From the IMG/VR virus record IMGVR_UViG_3300025769_001067, positions 1 to 20,723 of that record: a stretch of 20,723 nt of DNA; one strand, 5' to 3'. Positions 14,589 through 20,590 of the stretch are shown one piece after another (the first letter of the stretch is position 1; the number at the start of each line of letters is the position of its first letter). The notes beneath the pieces are model-generated. The model was not told where the DNA came from and did no database searches. It worked only from the letters and a program-made list of their open reading frames with translations. Both the position numbers and the translations under genes were made by a program. The DNA is from a virus.

Positions 14589-14995
14589 TATGCGAGACTC
14601 CCGTGGATTGCAAAAGTTGCTATTGATGTATCATAAAATGACCCTGTTGTAGCACTTCGCAACTGAACGCTTGATGTACTGGTTGGTGATTGTACTAAAC
14701 CAAGTTGGTCACCCGCTGCTGTATGGTACGGTGTTGCACCGCCAATCGGAACACTGTAATTTATGTTGCTCATTGCGTTGGAGAAATTTGTGGTATAAGT
14801 CCCTGTCCCATCATCTACGATACTGGTCACGGCATACGAATCACGAATTGCAATAGTGCCTGTGCCATTGAAGTTAATCCAAACCTTCGCCAGCCCCTGC
14901 TGCAACTGCATAGTCGCCGCACCACCTTCACTTGTCACTGTAATGTCACCAGCGGTTGTCTTGCCGGTGAGGGTGTCTACTTTTATCTCACTCAT
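14588..14995 (-). CDS. Fibre-like paralogue B1 (first block), 135 residues
   Basis: Lead: MSEIKVDTLTGKTTAGDIT then VTSEGGAATMQLQQGLAKVW, nearly identical to B2. The middle has IRDSYAVTSIVDDGTGTYTT followed by FSNAMSNINYSVPIGG, the best example in the window of the beta module. The C-terminal third (about 85-135) is Ser/Thr/Gln-rich and unlike B2. It ends AIHGSLA, where the others end GDLA, so one residue of the conserved tail has changed. Its start overlaps the A1 stop (ATGA), and its stop overlaps the C1 start (TAATG). Confidence 0.7.
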   Translation of the reverse strand: MSEIKVDTLTGKTTAGDITVTSEGGAATMQLQQGLAKVWINFNGTGTIAIRDSYAVTSIVDDGTGTYTTNFSNAMSNINYSVPIGGATPYHTAAGDQLGLVQSPTSTSSVQLRSATTGSFYDTSIATFAIHGSLA

Positions 14996-15390
14996 GCTAG
15001 GTCTCCAAATACTGCCGTCATCTGATTGTCACTGTCTCCGCCGCCTGTTCCGCTGTTTAAAGCGTTGGCTGACTGAGTATTGTAGGTTGATGAGGTTGGT
15101 GGAACACCCCTTCTTAATCCTATTACAATCATAAACTCATTAGATGTACCGTCTTCGTAACCATTCATTCCAACTATAGTATAATTAGCATCACTCATAT
15201 TACTCCCAAAGGATATTTGAACGTGACCAGTCCCAACATCTGTTGCTGAACTGAAATTAAAAGATGACGTGGTGGTTAATGCGCTGCGTTGGTCTTGTCT
15301 TGTCCACGCCTTTGCCGCACTCTGCTTCGTCAGCGTGACAGGACTTGTGCCATCGCTTGCAGTAATTGTGTCTGTGCGTAATTCACTCAT
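14992..15390 (-). CDS. Fibre-like paralogue A1 (first block), 132 residues
   Basis: It starts MSELRTDTITASDGTSPVTL with the A-type signature PVTLTKQSAAKAW. The middle has SSFNFSSATDVGTGHVQISF and SNMSDANYTIVGMNGY, fitting the common module; its SFNFSSATD is closest to C2 (SFNFASFTD), not to A2. The C-terminus is Gly/Ser/Asn-rich and ends TAVFGDLA. It directly follows D1 through ATGA (15387-15390). Probably a short fibre subunit; the receptor is unknown. Confidence 0.7.
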   Translation of the reverse strand: MSELRTDTITASDGTSPVTLTKQSAAKAWTRQDQRSALTTTSSFNFSSATDVGTGHVQISFGSNMSDANYTIVGMNGYEDGTSNEFMIVIGLRRGVPPTSSTYNTQSANALNSGTGGGDSDNQMTAVFGDLA

Positions 15391-15902
15391 GCTATCACCA
15401 GATTACCGCCGGTTGTTACCGTCAGTGTTACCCCTGTTGCGATTGTCAATGGGCCAGCACAAAGCGCATTATCGGTTGCTGCGATGGTCACGTTAGTATC
15501 AAGCTGCTGTTCGTGAACACGGAAGATGTCACCCTTACCATTAGTCGTATCACCTGTCGCACCGTTCTCGCCTTGAAAGTAACCTGCGCCAAGAGATAGG
15601 CTAGGTGAAAGCATTGCCTGTGTAATTGTACCAGCACCCGGAGTTACAGTCTGCTGGGCTTTGCTTTGGAATACGACATAGAAATCATCACTAGCTACAA
15701 TGCTACCAGTCATTGTCAATGCAGTACCAGCTACAGTGTAAGCTACACCGGGTTCTTGGCGAACATTGTTTACATATACCTCAATGTCACCTACACTACC
15801 TGCAGGATAGTCAAGCGTAAAGGCTGTACCTGTACCGCCAGTTAAATCCTGATAGGATACTGTGCTGTAATTAGTCGCTGGTATATTACCAAGATATGCC
15901 AT
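15387..15902 (-). CDS. Fibre-like protein D1 (first block), 171 residues
   Basis: It starts MAYLGNIPATNYSTVSYQDL, then TAFTLDYPAG, DIEVYVNNVRQEPGVAYTVA and FYVVFQSKAQQ. This order of strands (MAYLGxxPA...FTL...IxVYxNxVxQEPxxxYxVxG...VVF) is one I know from the N-termini of many aquatic-phage tail fibres. The C-terminal part (about 95-171) has FQGENGATGDTTNGKGDIFR and a repetitive Thr-rich beta end (LTVTTGGNLVIA). It opens the first D-A-B-C block and corresponds to D2 at 11940-12398. Its SD is internal to AAGGATTAGGG before ATG 15902. Its stop overlaps A1 as ATGA. Confidence 0.7.
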   Translation of the reverse strand: MAYLGNIPATNYSTVSYQDLTGGTGTAFTLDYPAGSVGDIEVYVNNVRQEPGVAYTVAGTALTMTGSIVASDDFYVVFQSKAQQTVTPGAGTITQAMLSPSLSLGAGYFQGENGATGDTTNGKGDIFRVHEQQLDTNVTIAATDNALCAGPLTIATGVTLTVTTGGNLVIA

Positions 15903-15912
15903 GCCCTAATCC

Positions 15913-16257
15913 TTACGTAATGTCAAGATGGCTGAGAACAACGTCAGCGGATGAAGCAGTATCGGATGTTACTTTGATAGCATCACCCGGTTCTAGTACC
16001 ACTTTCTGGTCTCCACCTACCACAACTAAAGAACCACCAACTGGAATTGGTGCCTCTTTAACAAGGTAAACACTGTCTTCTGCACCGCTAGTACGACCTG
16101 AAGCATCAAGCTGTACGTCTACGGTAATCTGACTTGTTACAATGTTAGAGATACTCAACCCAATGATGGTGGTTTCGGTTGCAGCACCACAAGTAAGGAT
16201 AGTCGCTGGGGACGTTCCTACTGCAGTATCTGTCTCTGATAAAAATGCGTTTGCCAT
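15913..16257 (-). CDS. Small beta-rich virion-type protein, 114 residues
   Basis: It starts MANAFLSETDTAVGTSPATI. The chain is Val/Thr/Ser/Ala-rich, predicted all-beta, with ISNIVTSQITVDVQL and VVLEPGDAIKVTSDTASSAD as core strands. The order (L/I-x-I-S/T-N...T-V...G-D-x-I-x-V...A-D-V-V) also fits the 118-residue protein at 20233-20589. This resembles small proteins of marine phages that I suspect are decoration or tail-attached beta-sandwiches; no function is established. It is the first gene after the consensus promoter at 16278-16306 and so the first of the fibre cassette transcript. SD AGAGGG is at the very start of the predicted transcript. Confidence 0.6.
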   Translation of the reverse strand: MANAFLSETDTAVGTSPATILTCGAATETTIIGLSISNIVTSQITVDVQLDASGRTSGAEDSVYLVKEAPIPVGGSLVVVGGDQKVVLEPGDAIKVTSDTASSADVVLSHLDIT

Positions 16258-16277
16258 GTTTATCCCTCTTCGGATAT

Positions 16278-16306
16278 ATTATAAAGTAATTTTACTTGTT
16301 TGTCAA
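16278..16306 (-). promoter_or_regulatory. Consensus sigma70 promoter, exact -35 and -10
   Basis: On the minus strand TTGACA (16301-16306) is followed after exactly 17 bases by TATAAT (16278-16283), an exact match to both consensus hexamers with the ideal spacing. It lies in the 52-base gap between the 580-residue fibre stop and the ATG at 16257, pointing into the fibre cassette. Initiation is expected near 16271, giving a leader of only about 14 bases, so the ribosome binding site (16262-16270) is at the RNA 5' end. The gap is the longest stretch free of coding sequence on the minus strand apart from the window edges. Confidence 0.75.
16284..16297 (-). promoter_or_regulatory. Inverted repeat in the promoter spacer, candidate operator
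   Basis: AAGTAA (16284-16289) and TTACTT (16292-16297) form a 6-2-6 inverted repeat that exactly abuts the -10 hexamer and ends 3 bases from the -35 hexamer. A dimeric repressor bound there would block polymerase. The repeat is AT-rich and short, so chance is possible. Confidence 0.4.
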
Positions 16307-16309
16307 CAG

Positions 16310-18052
16310 TTATCCTAGTGCAATCGCAAAGGCTAATGCTGATGGGTCAGTTTCTGTAATTGTAGGCGTATCCCAAGACAAAGTACCTGAACCATCTGTC
16401 ACAAGTGCCTGTCCTGCAGTACCATCACCATCAGGGAAGGTGAATGTTGTATTTGTTGTTACTGTATTAGGTGCTTGGAAACGAAGATAGTTAAAGCTGC
16501 CAGAATTTATGTCATTGAATTGTAGATAACCACTAGCTTCTGTGCCGTTTACTGTAGTTTTTAGGCGTGTTACACCAAGACCATCGTTAATAGAAACACC
16601 ACCGCCAGTAGCGTATACAAATGTTTTAGTACCGTCTTCACTTTGAAGGCCAACATTATCAGACTTCATGTACAAGCCACCAGTAGCACTAGAAACAATA
16701 GTACTGTGGTTATTATTAGGGTCTTGATAGATTTCTAATTCTTGCCCAGCACCAAACTGTAAGCGGTCATCTGTTGCACTTGAACTGTCACCGAACTGAA
16801 CAAGCTGTCCATTAGTATCTAGTGTGCCACCAAGCTGTGGGGTCAAGTCCTCTACAACATTAGCTATCCCGGCCCCTGCAGTTACCTGTGCGTCAACATA
16901 TGCCTTGATAGACTGTTGAGTTGCTAACTGCGTATCACTGTCAGAAGCCATATTGTCTTCGTCTAGAATGGCGGTTCCACTAACCCCTGTATCTAAAACT
17001 GCACTGGTAAGAGTTTTGTTGGTTAGCGTTTGAGTATCTGTGAGGGTTGCAACAGTGCTGTCGATTGCAAGGGTAACTGTCTGGCCCGTTGCAGATGTGT
17101 CGATACCAGTTCCGCCTGTTACAGTAAGAGACTGACTATCCAAATCTACAGCAGCGGTTCCCGTATCCGCAGCAACGTCCAAATCTTGGGCCGTAACCTG
17201 TGCATCTACGTAGGCTTTGGTTGCCTTTGCAGATGGAATCGTATCATCACTTGCTGAAACCGATGTGAGGTCTGTGTCCAAAATACCTGATGCAAGCATG
17301 GTTGTGTCGATGTTGGAAATGGTGTTGCTTGCAGCATCGATAGTCTTGTTAGTTAAGGTTTGCGAACCGGTTAGGGTAGCAACTGTGCTATCAATAGCCA
17401 GCGTCACGGTTTGTCCGGTTGCTGAACTATCGATACCTGTACCGCCTGCAACGGTAAGAGACTGACTATCAAGGTCAACTGCCGCCGTGCCTGTGTCTGC
17501 AGCCACATCTAAGTCTTGTGCAGTTACCTGTGCATCCACGTAGGTCTTAATTGCTTTTGCAGAAGCGAGGGTGTCATCAGATGCCGATACAGATGTTAGG
17601 TCAGTGTCTACGTCGGTTACGGCTGTTGCGGTTCCAATCACAAGGGCATCTACATTGGCTGTGCCGTCTAGGTACAGGTCTTTCCACTCTGCAGATACGC
17701 TACCTAAATCATACGCATCGTCGGTGTCTGGAATGATATCTGAATTGTAGCTAGTGGATGAGATGTTGTTTGCAACCACATCCCCTGCAAAGTAACCGTC
17801 TTTAAATTTAAGGGTTACACTGCCTACGTCTAGGGTATTGTTTGTTTTTGGAAGAACCTGTGTTCCACTTACAACCACGTCCTGTGCCGGACCAACAACA
17901 GTAATCGGCGCACCGTTTCCAGATGTGCCGTCGTGTGTGTGTCCCGTTGAATTGTTAAACGCAGTTACTAGCTGGTCGAACTCATCGTTGGAGTGTGCGG
18001 CGGTGATAACGTCGCCATCTGTAAATGTCGATTGACGGGTATAACCTGCCAT
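16310..18052 (-). CDS. Tail fibre protein with two 110-residue repeats, 580 residues
   Basis: Residues 1-50 (MAGYTRQSTFTDGDVITAAH, DEFDQL, GHTHDGTSGNGAPI) are the N-terminal attachment type I know from aquatic podovirus fibres. A unit with strands and LKFKDGYFAGD / YDLGSVSAEWKDLYLDG follows (to about 140). Then come two repeats of 110 residues: 149-237 and 259-347, each with SVSASDD, YVDAQVTAQDLDVAADTGTA, GGTGIDxSATGQTVTL and TLTNKT. A partial third (KAYVDAQVTAGAGI, about 383-396) follows. The C-terminal part (about 400-580) is beta-rich with FxFPDGDGTAGQALVTDGSG (about 538-556) and ends LAFAIALG. No enzyme motif. It probably forms the shaft of the main fibre, with host contact elsewhere. SD GGAAGGAG lies inside the previous gene's last codons. 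Confidence 0.8.
   Translation of the reverse strand: MAGYTRQSTFTDGDVITAAHSNDEFDQLVTAFNNSTGHTHDGTSGNGAPITVVGPAQDVVVSGTQVLPKTNNTLDVGSVTLKFKDGYFAGDVVANNISSTSYNSDIIPDTDDAYDLGSVSAEWKDLYLDGTANVDALVIGTATAVTDVDTDLTSVSASDDTLASAKAIKTYVDAQVTAQDLDVAADTGTAAVDLDSQSLTVAGGTGIDSSATGQTVTLAIDSTVATLTGSQTLTNKTIDAASNTISNIDTTMLASGILDTDLTSVSASDDTIPSAKATKAYVDAQVTAQDLDVAADTGTAAVDLDSQSLTVTGGTGIDTSATGQTVTLAIDSTVATLTDTQTLTNKTLTSAVLDTGVSGTAILDEDNMASDSDTQLATQQSIKAYVDAQVTAGAGIANVVEDLTPQLGGTLDTNGQLVQFGDSSSATDDRLQFGAGQELEIYQDPNNNHSTIVSSATGGLYMKSDNVGLQSEDGTKTFVYATGGGVSINDGLGVTRLKTTVNGTEASGYLQFNDINSGSFNYLRFQAPNTVTTNTTFTFPDGDGTAGQALVTDGSGTLSWDTPTITETDPSALAFAIALG
17012..17608 (-). repeat. Two 110-residue (330-base period) repeats inside the fibre gene
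   Basis: Copy 1 is 17342-17608 and copy 2 is 17012-17278, in the same frame. The proteins are almost the same, yet codons differ widely. Over the 28 residues A174-V201 and A284-V311 (start AQVTAQDLDV, end DSQSLTV) I counted 19 codons that differ, all synonymously. A partial third copy is at about 16865-16936. Confidence 0.8.
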
Positions 18053-18055
18053 GTT

Positions 18056-19567
18056 TTATCTCCTTCCCCCCGGAGTAAATTCCAGTTGGTATCCTTTGAT
18101 TGAAATTGGGTCGGCACCATCTTTATCATCTAGGCGAACCGAAACCGTAAACCCGCTGCCTTCGATACTTTGACGAACCAATGGCGTTCCTGTCGAACCG
18201 TACACTGCCGTTGCGTATAGGGATGAGGGGTTGCCGTAGATGGCAATAGCAGCACCAGTTGTTAGTGGGTACTGGGCCGGTTGCGGAACCTGTGATGAAC
18301 TGAAATCATACCGAATACGGAAATCCGCGTCCACAGCACCTTCGTTATCATAGTTCCAGATGATACGCTGCATCATTTTACGGATACCGGCATCACCCAT
18401 CGTGAAGTCTGGGCCTTGATAAATTGCTTGGATGTTCGCTCCGTTGAAAGTATCACCAACCTCTTGCTGGTAAACGTACCCGTCATACCCCCCGTGAATA
18501 ACAGTTTCGACACCGTTAATAAAGCCAGTGGTGCAACAGGCTGGTTTGATACCACGTAGGTCCGAATATTCCCAGCCGATACCCCCTTCGGTTCCTGCTT
18601 TAATTACCCCGATGATACCGGGTGCAGATGTATTAAGCTGGGCATCTCCGGGAAAAAACAAGCGATATTGACTTTTCTTACGGATTACAAGGGATGAAAT
18701 CCTGTCGGTGGATACCCCTTCGAGGCGTGGCTGTATCTGTTTTGAAACGGTGCCAAGTTCGATGTCATCGTTTTTCTGTGTACCTGCAACGGTTCGCAAA
18801 CCATCTGGGGCTAGATAAATCAGGTCGCCGCCGATTTCCTGAACGCTAAACCCGTCGATGCAACCAATCTTACGGGTAACAGGTTGTATTTGAAAATCTG
18901 CAATTGATGAACCAGTCATCAAGTAAATTTCATCTTCACAGAAAATGAACAGGCGTTCACGGAAAGATTTTAGTCTGCGAACCGGACTTTCGAACCGAAG
19001 CGAACCTGCACCGTTAGCCGTACTAAAGTCGGTTTCATCAAACGGAGCCGTGAAGATAACTTCCTGTGGGTTCGTGGACATACCACCAAAGAACACGTGG
19101 TTTTTGAACACTGCCACAAACTGAGGGTCGGCGGGTGCGCCCGTCGCATTTAGGTCGGTTACGGTTGTGTTGTTGTAAACAGACGCATTGTTCGCGCCAT
19201 CACACCAGATTACTTTAGGGGTGTTGTCAAAATTAAAGTTTGCAAAGTCGTAACGGCCTGCACTGGTTCGCCCAGTATCTATGCTTGTCCAACCGCTACC
19301 CGTACCTTTGTAGACTGCTGTTCCTTTAGAGGCAATAACTTGATTTTCATAGATATGAACACCAAGAATAATACCTGTCGAACCATCTACCTGATTTGCA
19401 TCGAACTCATCGAACCCATTGATGCGACGGTAGCCGCCGTTAATGTCCGGTTCGAAATTCTGTAACTGAAGAGCAGCACCCGGTGGAATCGAGAAAGTAT
19501 CCTTATCCAGAACCAAGCCGCCGCCTAAACGAACAACATAGGGGCTGAGTAGCGAAGTATCTGGCAT
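18056..19567 (-). CDS. Tail nozzle / tail hub-type protein, beta-propeller-like, 503 residues
   Basis: It starts MPDTSLLSPYVVRLGGGLVL and continues DKDTFSIPPGAALQLQNFEP and GGYRRINGFDEFD. This N-terminal pattern (GGLxxxxDxxxIxPGxAxxLxNFE...GxxRRxxGF) is one I know from tail-hub proteins of short-tailed phages (P22 gp10 and nozzle-like proteins). About six blade-like repeats follow, with elements such as VIASKGTAVYKGTGSGW, VIWCDGANNASVYN, HVFFGGMSTNPQEVIF, LFIFCEDEIYLM, DLIYLAPDGLRTVAG and YRLFFPGDAQ. The C-terminal part (about 385-503) is beta-rich. It directly follows the adaptor (TAATG), as nozzle follows adaptor in such phages. Confidence in a tail role is good; the exact homologue is uncertain. 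Confidence 0.7.
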   Translation of the reverse strand: MPDTSLLSPYVVRLGGGLVLDKDTFSIPPGAALQLQNFEPDINGGYRRINGFDEFDANQVDGSTGIILGVHIYENQVIASKGTAVYKGTGSGWTSIDTGRTSAGRYDFANFNFDNTPKVIWCDGANNASVYNNTTVTDLNATGAPADPQFVAVFKNHVFFGGMSTNPQEVIFTAPFDETDFSTANGAGSLRFESPVRRLKSFRERLFIFCEDEIYLMTGSSIADFQIQPVTRKIGCIDGFSVQEIGGDLIYLAPDGLRTVAGTQKNDDIELGTVSKQIQPRLEGVSTDRISSLVIRKKSQYRLFFPGDAQLNTSAPGIIGVIKAGTEGGIGWEYSDLRGIKPACCTTGFINGVETVIHGGYDGYVYQQEVGDTFNGANIQAIYQGPDFTMGDAGIRKMMQRIIWNYDNEGAVDADFRIRYDFSSSQVPQPAQYPLTTGAAIAIYGNPSSLYATAVYGSTGTPLVRQSIEGSGFTVSVRLDDKDGADPISIKGYQLEFTPGGRR

Positions 19568-20229
19568 TAAACGGCCCTCATGTAATCCTTACGGTTGATA
19601 AGTTCGACCCGCATACGGTTCAAGCCCTGTTCATAATCTCTCAATGCAAGCTGGGAAAATTGCGTGTCAGAACGAAGCATGTGTGTGTAGTAGCGTCCAC
19701 GATTAACTATAACGTCGTGGAAGCGTTCGGGTATCACAGGGGTATCTGTTGCAAGCGTCATGTCCGTGTGTGTTGCATAGTAATAGTAACGAACTGTGTA
19801 AGTTGACAAGTCAGGAACGGGAGACAAGCCAATCTTTTCATCAGGTGTAAAGTATACGTACTGGGATAGTGCTTGACTACCACCTGCTGGGTTGGTATCT
19901 GCTTCGTTAAGCCGTTCCAGATACTCATTAAATGAAATATACTTTAAGACCTTTTCTGCTGTGCTTGCCGATTCTTGAACTGTAAAGCTGTCAAAGTCAA
20001 TGGTCTTGGCAGTTGCTGGTTTAGTGTATTCGGCTGTACCAGCAGTCGTGGTAATTGAACCCGCTGTAACGGTAAAGGGCCACTCAACTTCAGAGTTGAT
20101 GATATCCCGCTGTGATTTGTTGATGAAGTCGCTAACAGAAGATTGAATGCCACGAGCCGAAGCCAAAGTGGTTAATTCAACTTCGTTAACTTCGCGCAAT
20201 ACCGCGTTGATGAGGTCGAGGTAGTTCAT
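19567..20229 (-). CDS. Head-tail adaptor-type protein, 220 residues
   Basis: It starts MNYLDLINAVLREVNEVELT. Residues about 25-60 carry the helix-strand element VSDFINKSQRDIINSEVEWPFT, then TTTAGTAEYTKPATAKTIDF, KYISFNEYLERLNE, YVYFTPDEKIGLSPVPDLST, YTVRYYYYAT and a C-terminal helical part RYYTHMLRSD. The series INKSQRDI..E.EWPF...T..GTAEY..P......D........P..KI.LSPVPD..Y.VRYYYY fits the adaptor family between portal and nozzle in short-tailed phages (SU10-type adaptor, T7 gp11-like in role). The gene is joined to the nozzle gene by a TAATG overlap. Its start is 3 bases from the upstream stop. Confidence 0.75.
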   Translation of the reverse strand: MNYLDLINAVLREVNEVELTTLASARGIQSSVSDFINKSQRDIINSEVEWPFTVTAGSITTTAGTAEYTKPATAKTIDFDSFTVQESASTAEKVLKYISFNEYLERLNEADTNPAGGSQALSQYVYFTPDEKIGLSPVPDLSTYTVRYYYYATHTDMTLATDTPVIPERFHDVIVNRGRYYTHMLRSDTQFSQLALRDYEQGLNRMRVELINRKDYMRAV

Positions 20230-20232
20230 TGG

Positions 20233-20589
20233 TTACCTATTTGGGTCGTAAAATTCTTCTGTACTAATTGTTACTATTAAGGTATTAGCAGTGCTAGCAG
20301 CAACAATAACCTTGTCACCCGCATGTAGATACAGAGGTTTATCTACTGTAAATACAGAATCAAACGTACCTCCTGCCAAAGAATGTCCAGAAAGAATAGT
20401 GTGGGTTATTGCTTCGTCTGCGTGATACCATTTTAAGGTGTAATTTCGGTTAGACGAATCGTTGTTGGTGATTAAAAGATGCGCTACGTGTGATGAAAAG
20501 TTATTAGGTACAACATAGATATCTGTATCTGACGTAGTTGTAAGGTCTACAGATTCTGTAAAAAACTTACTATTTCCAAGTACGGGCAT
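20233..20589 (-). CDS. Small beta-rich virion-type protein, 118 residues
   Basis: It starts MPVLGNSKFFTESVDLTTTS, with YVVPNNFSSHVAHLLITNND, YTLKWYHADEAI and LHAGDKVIVAASTANTLIVT as successive strands. The predicted fold is an all-beta sandwich. The order of elements (HLLITNN, GD-x-V-x-V, T-V-x-I-S-x-E-E) matches the 114-residue protein at 15913-16257. I know similar small proteins from marine phage virion operons, possibly decoration or head-closure proteins; the function is not established. Placed just before the adaptor, it is likely a connector or capsid accessory. The gene starts directly at the stop of the partial basic protein (2-base spacing). Confidence 0.65.
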   Translation of the reverse strand: MPVLGNSKFFTESVDLTTTSDTDIYVVPNNFSSHVAHLLITNNDSSNRNYTLKWYHADEAITHTILSGHSLAGGTFDSVFTVDKPLYLHAGDKVIVAASTANTLIVTISTEEFYDPNR

Positions 20590-20590
20590 T

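Larger units (their letters stand above)
10792..15006 (-). repeat. Conserved stop/start junction repeat at the ends of six paralogues
   Basis: A 14-17 base element recurs at 10792-10805, 11160-11176, 11564-11580, 14209-14225, 14586-14602 and 14993-15006. Plus-strand form: CATTATGCGAGGTCTCC. Two copies lack TTA (10792, 14993) and two have one or more substitutions (14586, 14993). On the minus strand it reads GGAGACCTCGCATAATG: the last codons of each paralogue (Gly-Asp-Leu-Ala), its stop, and the next ATG. Each paralogue is thus a cassette whose end is fused to the start of its neighbour. The coordinates span the whole array. Confidence 0.75.

Noticed and set aside
10792-15006. GGTCTC (a type IIS restriction site) at most junction repeats, considered as a natural cassette-cutting site.
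   Set aside because: The hexamer follows directly from the codons GGA GAC C for Gly-Asp-Leu; nothing in the window suggests use as a cutting site.
9817-16257. Diversity-generating retroelement acting on the fibre genes.
   Set aside because: No reverse transcriptase, no template/variable repeat pair with adenine-specific differences, and no accessory gene is visible; differences between paralogues are spread over all base types.
17012-17608. Fibre repeats as an assembly error.
   Set aside because: The copies differ at most silent positions and in some flanking residues, so they cannot be a duplicated read or a collapsed contig artefact.
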